Part shown: one piece after another, positions 54,894 to 64,000 of the stretch
How the letters are laid out: each line of letters starts with the position of its first letter
Numbering within the stretch: position 1 is the stretch's first letter
Source of the DNA: Clonostachys chloroleuca
Lineage: Eukaryota; Ascomycota; Sordariomycetes; Hypocreales; Bionectriaceae
DNA: 64,000 nt
Assembly (NCBI GenBank): GCA_037952775.1
Contig: JBANAY010000003.1
Span: forward strand, 16,492,001-16,556,000
Direction: 5' to 3'
Position numbers and translations under genes: made by a program
The notes under the pieces: generated by a model
What the model saw: the letters and a program-made list of their open reading frames with translations, nothing else
What the model was told of the DNA's origin: nothing
Databases searched by the model: none

Positions 54894-55526
54894 ATGGACC
54901 GCATCAAGGAGGTTCGTGCCCATACCATTATTTTGTCTCCAACGTTGTGGTGGGGTAAAGGCCAGCAAAGACGGAACTGCGGGCTGACAGCTGAGTAGAA
55001 AATGAACCAGCTCCGCCTGGAGGCTGATGAGGCCAACACCAAGGTTGAGGAGCTCCAGGCCAAGGTGAAGACTCTTGAGCAGGATGCCTTGTCCAAGGAG
55101 CAAGAGATCACCTCTCTGCAGCACAAGAACAACCTCCTTGAATCAGAAGTGGAGAAGCTCGAGACCAGCATCAAGGATGCCAAGAAGGCAGCAGATGAGG
55201 GCCAACAACACGGCACCCAAAATGAAACTCTCCAGCGCCGTCTGCAGCTCCTCGAGGAAGAAGCCGAGGATGCTGACAAGACCCTCCGCGAGGCCAACGA
55301 GAAGTAAGCATCGACCCTCGTGAATTGTCACTTGTTTACTCACCGCGCTAACTCCGTGCCTAGGCTCCGACAGACCGACGTCAAGGCCGGCCACTTCGAG
55401 CGCAAGGTACAGGCTCTTGAACAGGAGCGCGACCAGTGGGAGCAAAAGTACGAGGAAATGGCCAAGAAGCACGCAGCCCTCCAGAAGGATCTCGACGACC
55501 TGCAGGGAGAGATTGGTGCCATCTAA
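54894..55526 (+). CDS. TPM1: Tropomyosin
   Basis: join(54894..54911,54999..55303,55364..55526), 161 aa, exactly the size of fission-yeast Cdc8. Tropomyosin is a two-stranded coiled coil that stabilises actin cables and the cytokinetic ring. Exon 1 is 18 nt (MDRIKE); exon 2 starts KMNQLRLEADEAN. Continuous heptads run through VEELQAKVKTLEQDALSKEQ to RDQWEQKYEEMAKKHAALQK, ending LQGEIGAI. No helix breakers occur. The N-terminal Met-Asp context is suited to acetylation, as known for this family. Confidence 0.95.
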
Positions 55527-55776
55527 GCGAGTTCATATGGATTTTATTGATATTCTTTTGTCTCTGCATGGCGTGCCGTCGAACAAATCTCAGAAGCGTA
55601 GAAGCGCACAGGGCTATGTCTATCTGGGAAAAATACCCTTCCCTACTTGAGAGTGTATGGTGCCAATGTGTACACGTTCACTTTGACGGAACGAGACTCG
55701 CATTCCCAAGGGGTATCTATTATGGATTGCAAATGGCGCTTAACTCAAGATCGTACATATAAAAACCAACTTTCCG

Positions 55777-56476
55777 CTACCTCTTTGCTTTCTTGGCCCG
55801 ATGTTTCCGTTCCGCAAGCTGTCTGTCGAATTTATTCTCATAGCGAAACTTGGGCTTCTTCTTCTTTGCAGGTTGCTTGGTTTCTGTTTTCGATTCGACT
55901 TTTTCCTCCGGTTCGTCCTCCTTCGTAGGTTCATCCAACACTGGCTTTTCAAGCCCATCTCTCGACACGGATACGGACTCGACTGTGACTGTGGTATACC
56001 GATCCTCGTCAATGTACTCCTCTTCGTGGTCGACTATGTCCAGGTTTGGTCGATCTGGGAACCCTCCCCATCCATCCTCTTCGTCGTCCTCTTCGTCGTC
56101 TCCGTCCTCCACTGCGCCCGCCGCGCCCGATTCTCGTAAAAGCTTATTCACCATGTTGACATGATCTTCGACTTCCTTTTTCCGCTCCTCTCGTACCTGT
56201 GATTTTCGAGTTAGCTTTACTACTTGCTACCCTGCATACCGGTAGATCGTTGGTTCCAATCACCTGTTTCCTGGTTTCAATTTTCTCCAACCGCTCCCTT
56301 CTAGCCGCTTCTTCCTGTGCACGTTTGATGCGCTCCTGCTTGCGCTTGTGGAAACCGGTCAGATACTCGTGACGGGCGGCATTGTCGAATGTGACTTCTT
56401 CAACAGCGGACGTAAATTTTCTCTTTTTGCTGGGATGGGGAAGGAGAAGTTTCTTCGGTCTTGGTTTGGCAAACAT
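55777..56476 (-). CDS. RRP17: Ribosome biogenesis protein Rrp17/Nop25
   Basis: complement(join(55777..56195,56196..56196,56264..56476)), that is two exons 55777..56196 and 56264..56476, giving 210 aa. Rrp17 (human NOL12) is a nucleolar 60S factor with reported 5'-3' exonuclease activity on pre-rRNA. The conserved VEEVTFDNAARHEYLTGFHK motif begins near residue 25. A long basic helix follows (RKQERIKRAQEEAARRERLE), the intron closes in phase at ETRKQ/VREERKKE, and an acidic DGDDEEDDEEDGWGGF stretch and a Lys/Arg-rich tail (KFRYENKFDRQLAERKHR) end it. Divergent from BIG1 over 317 bp. Confidence 0.92.
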
Positions 56477-56793
56477 GATAAGCGAATTTCAATTCCGATT
56501 TCACTTTTCCTCGTATAAAAATCGTAGCAATAGGTTGTCGTCGCAACTGCCAAAGAATTTTACCTGCTCCTCGGTGGATTAATACCAGAATCCGGACCAT
56601 GTCCATCGGGTTTGGGCTTATGCATAAGAGTGGGGACTCGCGTCTAGGCAGCATTACGTAAGGTTGAGGCCAGGTGCATCATCAGCTTCCTTTGGTTTGG
56701 AACGGTGCTAATCCCTAGGAGTAAATCGCCTTGCTTGCCAACGAATCTATCCGAAGAGTAATTCAGACCAGTCATCTAGCCTCCCTCTCTACG
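56477..56793. promoter_or_regulatory. Shared divergent promoter RRP17/BIG1
   Basis: 317 bp between two divergent start codons; no ORF. No motif is claimed. Confidence 0.4.
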
Positions 56794-57780
56794 ATGCGTC
56801 TCCAACTCCTCGCCAGTGCCCTGACACTTTTCGGTTCTTCGGCCGCCTTCTCAGACTCATCACCATGGGTTGTCCTCTCGACCTCCTCGTAAGCTTCTTC
56901 GAGACGTGGCGCGCGCAGACGGACAGCTTTACTGACGGGTTTTTTATCCAGCTTCGATCAGAATAACGCCTCGAATATCCAGACGAGCGCCCAAATCGTC
57001 GAGGCCACAAAGAAGGCATTGCAATCATGCCCCACTGATCGATACCTGCTCGTCAACCAACCAGGCATTTCCGCGCTCGATCTTCAGGCATCCAAGGATT
57101 GTCGCATGCCTCATCTTTGCCATGCAGTGGAAGACAAGAGCATCTCCGGCAAGCTGATGGCGTCCGAGGTCGTTGGGGATGTCAAGCATACAGGCCTCGA
57201 AGACTTTATCAAGGAGGCTTGCGCCAAGAAGACGGGTGTTTCCGTTGAAGCCATTGAGCTTTCCTCGCCTGCGAAGAACGACCGTGCCGGTTCCCTCGCC
57301 CAGAGCGGTATGATTCGACCAACCGGTGATACTTGAAACTTGGTGCTGACCCATTCATAGACGCGGCTTTCGCTGCCAAGCTTGAAGACCTGAAGAATGA
57401 CAAAAGCTACACTGTCATCTTCTACTCTTCTGCCGTCGAGCCAGTGTATGAGGCTGACTTCGCCGATCCTGCCCATCTGGAGTTGAGGAGAAACGTAGAG
57501 AGCCCCGTCCTGCGACGTGAGAAGAAGACCTCGGGCCGGGACAACAGAAACCTATTCGAGAAGTACCAGTTTTTCACACCAGGTCAGAGCTATTCGGCCC
57601 CATTCTTCAGTACAATGTCAATCGCTAACAGCACCAATAGGCATCTTCATGGGTCTCATTGTTGTCATTTTCCTTTTTGCCATTCTGTATGTTGGCGTCA
57701 GCGCTCTTGGCAGCCTCGAGGTCTCCTACGGCGCGTTCGAGAAGGACGTTAGCCCTGCTTCCCAGAAGAAACAGCAGTAA
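56794..57780 (+). CDS. BIG1: ER membrane protein Big1
   Basis: join(56794..56888,56952..57307,57361..57582,57641..57780), 270 aa, four exons with phases that close. Big1 is an ER protein needed for beta-1,6-glucan and, by relation to Voa1/Ac45, for V-ATPase V0 assembly. A signal peptide is evident (MRLQLLASALTLFGSSAAF). The luminal domain contains SPWVVLSTSS, KKALQSCPTDRYLLVNQPG and a KSYTVIFYSSAVEPVYEADF region. The last exon is a single C-terminal transmembrane helix (IFMGLIVVIFLFAILYVGV) and a short cytosolic tail ending SQKKQQ. The Lys-rich tail resembles an ER-retrieval signal. Length fits the family. Confidence 0.85.
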
Positions 57781-58228
57781 ACGTGCTTCCATCTCAGTTC
57801 AGCGTGTTCGTGCCGCTACCCGGCCCCCCTTACATACTTTGTGTATTTTTATGTCTGCGTCACACCTGGAGTTTTGGGACTGTATTTGGAGGGAATGCAC
57901 TAGAGCTCATACGATTTCGAGTCTGCAAGGTTAGAAGAGGAACAGAGGTAGCTTTTGAAGCGATTAAGCTTTCCACCATGTCGTTGCAATAAAACCATGG
58001 CTTGAATACTCAAAGTCCCCCCGGAAGCATGGCAGCTTGTCATCCCAAGGCCGAGAAAGCTCGAGGCAATCTTCGATTTGAATAATTTTTGGTAGTGAGA
58101 GAAAACATTAAAGAACCACTACAACGCCTAGACTCCATCCCGTTCTTTTTTATCCATTCACTTCTACGATCGCGGGAGTATGTAACATGACACTCTCCGA
58201 CGACCTCATTCTACCCTGTGTCCATGCC
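57781..58228. other. Convergent spacer BIG1/TRM112
   Basis: About 450 bp of 3' flanks; nothing identified. Confidence 0.5.
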
Positions 58229-58757
58229 CTACACCAAGTGGCTAGGCAGCAGGAAATTGGCAATTCCCTCCTTCACGGCATACTCGTGGCCGCAGTTCCC
58301 GCAAACCAACTTGCCCTCGGAAATCGAAGTCTCAAGAAGAAGATGGTGCAAATCCTTGAGCTTCTTGTCATCCGCCTCAAGCTCCTCGGCGGTTGGTGGC
58401 TGGTCTGGCAATGGGGGAAGCCAAGCTGTAATTTTTTTTTTTCGCTGTTAGCCTGCATACTGCCCCGCGCTGCAAGAAAGGCAAAAAGGACTTTTTCATC
58501 CCTTTCGACAACACCACGCCCCTCTAAAATCCGTAGATGGATAATTTCATAAACATTTAATAACAACTTACCTCTGATGAAGTCGTACGCAGAGCTGTCC
58601 AGTCCAGGCGAGGTAGCACGTTGACTATCATATCCGAGTTCAGCTCGAGTTCGTCCTGCACCAGCTCGGCGTCTTTGGGGTGCAGGGGGTGAGAGGCGGG
58701 CGCGCTCTTGCAAGCCTTGACGGCGCAGGTGAGGAAGTTGAGGGTGAGGACTTTCAT
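58229..58757 (-). CDS. TRM112: Trm112 methyltransferase activator, with apparent frameshift
   Basis: complement(join(58229..58425,58572..58757)), about 127 aa if repaired. Trm112 is a small zinc protein that activates Trm9, Trm11, Mtq2 and Bud23 methyltransferases for tRNA, eRF1 and 18S rRNA. Exon 1 gives MKVLTLNFLTCAVKACK through LPRLDWTALRTTSSE and ends at a strong GTAAGT. Exon 2 ends with the conserved LVCGNCGHEYAVKEGIANFLLPSHLV. Between them, exon 2 starts LGFP and then loses frame at a run of five G (plus strand 58413-58417). Six would read LGFPPLPDQPP, as expected for the family. The intron is long for this window (146 nt) and has a run of A before the acceptor. Everything outside the run is intact. 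Confidence 0.85.
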
Positions 58758-59080
58758 GGCTGGCGATTCCGATGGTGGTTCTTTTTGTGAGGTATGCAAG
58801 TTTGAACGTTGGGCCCTCCCGACTTACAACTTTTCGTTGAGCGTCAGGTAAAGGCCCCACGTGACAACAGCCATCGCAGTGGCTATCCCGAAACTTTATT
58901 GACGTTCACATTGAGTGCATGCATGCATTTACGAGCGACTGGGCTTCTGTGACTCAATTTTTTATTCTTATTCTTGCGAACCATTTCGGGATCCCTCGCG
59001 GTATTCCTCATGGCGCTATGTACCTGATACAGTTTGTCCCGTCGAAATATACATTTCCCCAACTCCAATTCTACTTCTGC

Positions 59081-60107
59081 TTAAGCAATCAGGCCTCTTG
59101 ACTTCTCATCGGCAACCTTGGTCTGGCGCTTCTGGTGCTGGATGAAGAACATGACCGCGGCGAAGACAATGCCCAGGAAGAGGATTGTCTGGGTGCCGGT
59201 GTATCCGCTCTTTGGCGCCTCTAGCACGATAGGTGGCTTGACTACTTCCGTTTCATCGTCTTGGAATTCTTTGTAAGCGTACCAAGATACTCATCAGCCC
59301 ACCGCCCAAGTTTGAGTGTATATGAAACGCGCTGTGAAGGAGACATAGGAGAAGAGATGAATGTATTTAGAGCTCGACGTGAATACCTTCAGGAGGAACT
59401 TCCAGCTCGCCGCTCTTGGCGATCGTGACAGGCTTGGCGGGCTTATCGCCTCGAGAGGTCTCGACCTTCTGGATCTTGTCAACAATGTCATAGCCCTCGA
59501 GGACTTCGCCGAAGACAACGTGTCGGCCGTCGAGCCAACTGTGATTAAATGTTAGTATGGGTAGTTTGGCGGGGGGTGGTGGGGTGAGTCTTACGAGGTG
59601 ATGACAGTGGTGATAAAGAACTGGGAGCCATTGGTGTCCTTGCCGGCGTTGGCCATGGAGAGCAGACCAGGCTTGGTGTGCTTGAGCTTGAAGTTCTCGT
59701 CCTTGAACTTGTTGCCGTAGACTAGAAAGCAATGCCTGTTAGCCAATGATCTGTCTATCACATGAATAGGTCTACCCACTGGATTTGCCACCAGTGCCGT
59801 CGTGGTTGGTGAAGTCACCGCCCTGGATCATGAAGTCCTTGATGACTCGGTGGAAGGTAGATCCTTCATAACCAAAGCCCTTCTCGCCAGTGGCAAGAGC
59901 TCGGAAGTTCTCAGCGGTCTCGGGGACAGTGCCGCCGTAGAGGCCAAAGACAACGCGGCCGAGCTCCTCATCGCCGTGCTTAATGTCGAAGTACACCTTC
60001 TTGGTGATCTTGGGACCCTTGGCAGCCTCAACGTTGTGAGAGAAGAGGACCAAGACCACTCCGAAGAGGAGGGCAACGGAAATGAAGAGTCTACTGAAAT
60101 TGATCAT
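59081..60107 (-). CDS. cypB: Cyclophilin B (secretory-pathway peptidyl-prolyl isomerase), possible two C-termini
   Basis: The common exons are 59780..60107 and 59595..59721, then the third exon from 59538. Reading on to 59367 gives 208 aa ending HVEL, an HDEL-like ER-retention sequence. Splicing instead from a GTATTC donor at 59386 to an acceptor at 59269 adds an exon 59268..59081 in frame (264 aa), with an acidic DDETEVV stretch, one transmembrane helix ([19 protein letters not shown]) and a basic cytosolic tail. The N-terminus is a signal peptide ([21 protein letters not shown]). The cyclophilin fold has [42 protein letters not shown] and [12 protein letters not shown], so active-site Arg, Phe, Gln, Trp and His are present. 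It assists proline isomerisation in ER clients. Divergent from uS13m. Confidence 0.92.
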
Positions 60108-60482
60108 CTTGCAAAAGGTGTGATGAAGTCCGATCGTTGCGACAGAGCGACCTCGATGGACTGGTATGAAGGGGAAAGGGAGGAGAGTTGCAGAGGCGCT
60201 GTAGGGGACAACTAAACTTAAACGCCCGCCAGGAGCTGAAGCACGGGGTTACGACATCTGGAACTCCACCAATACACCCCGCTGAAACACCCCTGGGGCA
60301 AGCATTGGACCCACCACCCACCACTACACAAGCGCTTATTAACAGCAGCCAGGTGTAGTAACGATAGCTCGAATGTTTATCCGCTTTTTTCCCGATATCT
60401 TCAGATTTCGAGATACTATGCAAAGGTTGGCATTGCAACCTTGAAGGGAACCAGCACCGTCGTCCAGCTTCACGTCGTCACA
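60108..60482. promoter_or_regulatory. Shared divergent promoter cypB/uS13m
   Basis: 375 bp between divergent starts; no ORF. No motif is claimed. Confidence 0.4.
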
Positions 60483-60974
60483 ATGGTAAGTGTTCATTCA
60501 ATGCGCTGTGTTCTGTCCGTTATTTGGAACTGTACGTAGTCTAATATGCAGCAGGTGTTCATCTTGGGTGTCAACTTCAGCGAGCAGAAGCTCGTCTCGG
60601 TAAGGATTTGATATGACGATACACGATACGGCTGAGCAATTCTAACCGCACGTCTCGAGTAGAAGGCGCTTCAATCCTTCTATGCTCTCGGTCCCAGAGC
60701 CTGCGAGCGAATCATGGCCAAATACACGATCTACAGGCTTGCTAAAGTCGGCTCTTTGGCGCCAAAAACAGTCACATCTCTCACCGCAGAACTCTCTCAG
60801 ATGACACTCGACAGCGATGCAAAGAAAATCATGCAGGACAACATAAGGAGATTAAAGGATATTGGTTCATTACGGGGTAGACGACATGCAATGGGAATGC
60901 CAGTCCGTGGCCAACGCACAAGAACACAAACTGCGACAGCGAAGAAGCTCAACAGGCTCGACCGGAGATTCTAA
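60483..60974 (+). CDS. SWS2: Mitochondrial small-subunit ribosomal protein uS13m
   Basis: join(60483..60485,60555..60599,60663..60974), 119 aa. The first coding exon is the ATG alone, followed directly by GTAAGT. Exon 2 (VFILGVNFSEQKLVS) and exon 3 (KALQSFYALGPRACERI) restore the S13 N-terminus. The body has the helix-two-turn-helix core and the conserved C-terminal IRRLKDIGSLRGRRHAMGMP and VRGQRTRTQTATAK motif that contacts 16S-type rRNA. It lacks an obvious cleavable presequence, as is common for small mitoribosomal proteins. Without the ATG-only exon no start fits the conserved N-terminus. Confidence 0.92.
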
Positions 60975-61214
60975 ACCAGACACTGTTTGCCATTGATTGA
61001 TGCGCATTGGATATCTCGAGACTGAAATCAGCAGCGGGATCCCCCGAATCCGGCTTTGGGCATTGACGAATAGGAGCACCAGATTGTGTGCTCTTGACCT
61101 TGATAAGGATATGTATAATTGACTGTATATCATGTAGGATACATGAAATAGACGAAAAGAAACAAACGACATACGCCATCTAGCTATTCCGTACCAAACC
61201 GTCGTCCTTCTTGT

Positions 61215-62792
61215 CTAGTAATGCTCGTAGCTATCCGGATCTTCTAGGGCAGGCTCCCCAGCCGCTTGCATTTTGGCAGCGACCTTCTCGACATCCCTCC
61301 AAACACGCAGAATGTTACCACCCACAATTTTGCCGGCGTCGATCTCACTGACGCCACGTCGAAGTAACTCCGCAACCAGGTCCGGGTATTTGGTAACGTC
61401 CTCAAAACCTGTAGGGCGGCTCGGAATACCATCTAAGTCGGTTCCGATGCCAACATGGTCGTACCCAATGAGTTCGCCAATGTACATGATATGTTCAACG
61501 ACCCGTCCCAGGTTACTCTCTTCAGGGACTGTGATTGGAAGCCCATTCTCAGCCCCGACGTCCCTGCAAGCGATGAAGTCGGGAGCAATGTTGACGAGAA
61601 CAACCGAGTTGCGAGCCTTGACAAGCTCTAATACATGGTCTGGAACATTGCGTGGGTGGGGGCATATGGCAAAGGCTGAACTATGAGAATACATTACTGG
61701 TGCCTTGGAGCCAGCCCAGCCTTCGCTGCCTCCTAGTATGTCCACCATTGTTTGTTCGCTTTGTTACCAAAAGTTAGCAAGAATGATTGGAATGTTATGG
61801 GAAATGCCAGGGAACTCACCTAGTATGAGAAAGGTCTACTATCAAACCCACCCGGTTCATCTCGTTGATTAACTTTCGGCCCTCGAGACTAACACCATTA
61901 TGGAGAGGAGTTGCTTTCCTCATTGGATTTTCTTCAAGGGCAGCGTCGGCAAACTTGTTATGACAGTTGTGGCTCAAGGTAATATAGCGTGCACCCATGG
62001 CGTGAAACCGTCGTAGATTTGAAACTTTGTTGCCGATCTGGTGGAGGCCTTCAACGCCAATTGGCGAAATTAGCTTGCCTTGATGAAATGCGGATATGGC
62101 GGTATCGACGGTGATGCCTTGAGAGGGAGAAAAGTCATCGGGAAACAAGTCGTGTATTCTGTTAGTGAGGTCAATTTGGTCGTATGTAAATTGAACGGCT
62201 GCACCTCCAGAATCAGTTATGCTTCATCAACTGGGAACATAAGTTCACAGGTCATTTACCTTTCCACTCATTCTCATCTGAGAGATCAGTGCCATTTTGA
62301 GGACAGGGGCTGTATACGCTCCAGAAAGCGCCGCCAGACAAGCCCTCCCTCAATCGCTTGATATCAAGATCCCCAGGGAAGGGCCCGTTGGCAAACTTAT
62401 GCTTCCAATCATCGTTGTCGATCTGATTTTTATACATGACACGAATGAGCACAGCAAGGTCGACATGGCCATCTACAGTAAACACATATTTGCCAGGTCA
62501 GAAACAATTGCCGACAACGAAAAGACCATTCCGGCACACAGGAAATACATGCTCACCAATCAACGGAGTCTTCGACAGAACGACGCGAGCCCTCTCATTC
62601 GCAGAACGCGATTTATGGGCATGATGTGAAACGCGATGGTAGCAATGAGATCGGCCGATGAAGCAGGGCAAAAGACATGATCATCAAAAGAGCACTGATA
62701 ATCAAGGTCTTGGGCTTAATTCTGAGACGTCGCCGCTCCTCTTGAGCCGCCTCGCCAGCTTCAAGGCATTGGCCCTTTTTAGTTGATATCAT
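61215..62792 (-). CDS. Membrane dipeptidase, peptidase family M19, with apparent frameshift
   Basis: complement(join(61215..61758,61820..62198,62260..62472,62557..62792)), about 456 aa if repaired. The start MISTKKGQCLEAGEAAQEERRR is followed by a transmembrane helix near residues 29-50 (KTLIISALLMIMSFALLHRP), making a type II membrane protein. The zinc peptidase domain has DGHVDL (metal His/Asp), LREGLSGGAFWSVY, ISPIGVEGLHQIGN (metal Glu), RYITLSHNCHNKFAD, VGLIVDLSHTS, APVMYSHSSAF (metal His) and YDHVGIGTDLDG. One position of the usual HxD motif reads HVD rather than HND. Exon 1 needs a one-base shift between 62613 and about 62640 to pass from LLHRPISLLPS to SANERARVVLSKTPLI. All later exons are in phase. 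Confidence 0.85.
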
Positions 62793-64000
62793 GTTTGGCC
62801 CTTTTTTATGTACATTGATAAGCCAAATGACTACGGGTGGGATCAGGAACCAACACGACGTTGGCTGCGGGGCTATGAAGGGGTGTTGGAGCGTACGTAA
62901 GTATATGTGGGACAGATAGTCACTGACGGCGGTTATGATATCAACAGGGATAGGAGATGTCGTAGGAGGGTGATGCGTCCCATGCCAACAGGGACTGCCA
63001 AAGTGTTTCCATATCTCAACTTTCCATCATAGGTCACAATTTTATAGACAATGATTTAAAAGGCCAGTAAACCACTGGGTGTTGTTTATCATTGCATACA
63101 TATGATGTGACTCGTACAATTGTTTCCTCAAAGTCACTATGGTCCCTGGTTTTCTGACAGCCACTTGGTGCCATCTTATGGTGGTGGGACGGGTTGTTCC
63201 TTGCACCAACAAATGGACCTTAAATCACGGGTATTTCAGTTCATTTCCTCTCGCACCCGAGTGGCTGGCTTCCCTTCAGGCGGGATCCGCGAACACCGTT
63301 GATCTTTCGTCGAAGGTCGGACTCACTCTCGCACACGGAGCTAATTACTAGACACAAAGAGATAGCTGTCATCTTACATGCTTATTGCGGAGACATATGC
63401 CCAAGGAGGGCAAGTCGCTTGCGACCTATCATACCTGTGAGACAAGACAGGCTTGCTTGCTCAATGCTATGCTTGCTGTTAGACCTCGTACCTCGCGTGA
63501 CGAGATGATGATCCAGCACACAGGCAGTTATTCAAATCAATCGGCAGTGTTCTGCCACACACCAAGGTATCAGGTGTCTTGCAATGGTACCTGACCCAGG
63601 AACTTAATCCAGTGACGAGAATCTACATGCCAGCATCTGTCCAGTCCTTGGCTCCGATCCTGTACCCGTGCTACCCTTGCCTTGGGGCTTGGGTACTATT
63701 TACCCGCTAACGCCCCTAGCATGGTGTGTGGCAGTGTGCCTCCAGCATGCTGATGGCTCTGTGGCTCGCTAAATTCCAGGTTGGCAGAGCCCTATCATGC
63801 CCTGCCGACTCAACCTGGCTGTGGCGCTGGGACTGCCTCAGCATGCTGGCTGGGCTATTCTTAGTGCTGAGGGCTGACGAAACGCGAGACCTGCTAAGAG
63901 CTCGCTCCCTCATTGGGCCCAACCCAGCACCTGCACATTAGGCCGGGGTCAAGGTTCATGGCCTCAGCTGGTTTAGCACAGCGCTGTCGTTGACATTACT
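62793..64000. other. Right-end intergenic region, nothing identified
   Basis: Upstream of the M19 dipeptidase. Only short ORFs on both strands (the longest about 71 codons at 63726-63941 has no features). No RNA gene or repeat was recognised. Confidence 0.45.

Overview
This is a nuclear window from a filamentous ascomycete (Pezizomycotina). Genes are dense, mostly conserved and mostly interrupted by short introns (about 40-155 nt, GT-AG, often with a CTAAC-like branch site). The tRNA-Asn has an intron, and 5' leaders are pyrimidine-rich. A full SCAP homologue (SREBP escort protein) sits beside SamB/Mub1, cyanase, a Set1 with a fungal N-terminal RRM and a 161-residue tropomyosin. This suggests Sordariomycetes or a close class, since SCAP is absent from aspergilli; I cannot name a genus. 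It is not a bacterial or mobile-element island: I see no transposase, CRISPR array or polyketide/NRPS cluster.

Layout. 1-550: scrambled coding remnants (-). 1.0-4.5 kb: a CCDC137-like basic protein (-), an AIM6-like phosphodiesterase (+) and cyanase (+). 5.2 kb: a 52-residue peptide made of a decapeptide repeat, the most unusual item here. 6.2-10.3 kb: EBP2 (+) and SamB (-). 12.7 kb: tRNA-Asn. 13.5-24.3 kb: a two-helix membrane protein (-), Zrg17-like zinc transporter (+), Mgm1 (-), Spb1 (+) and a JMJD7-like JmjC protein (-). 27.2-35.3 kb: SCAP (+) and a 14-3-3-like protein (+). 36.2-40.4 kb: a Myb-like protein (-), a DUF4202 protein (+) and an FMN alpha-hydroxy-acid oxidase (+). 40.4-46.4 kb: gene-poor. 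46.5-47.2 kb: an unknown conserved-looking protein (+). 48.2-63 kb: Set1 (-), a KEN-box protein (-), tropomyosin (+), Rrp17 (-), Big1 (+), Trm112 (-), cyclophilin B (-), mitochondrial uS13 (+) and an M19 dipeptidase (-).

Themes. Ribosome biogenesis and translation recur (Ebp2, Spb1, Rrp17, Trm112, uS13m), as do endomembrane functions (Zrg17, SCAP, CypB, Big1). Several gene pairs are divergent over 300-500 bp and probably share promoters: CCDC137-like/AIM6, MGM1/SPB1, KEN-box protein/tropomyosin, RRP17/BIG1 and cypB/uS13m. There is no operon-like logic beyond this.

Three conserved genes (ZRG17, TRM112, M19 dipeptidase) each carry one apparent single-base frameshift. Two of these lie in runs of five G/C, so consensus-sequence errors are as likely as true mutations. 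Exon coordinates were assigned by eye from splice signals, reading-frame closure and family resemblance; no search was run.
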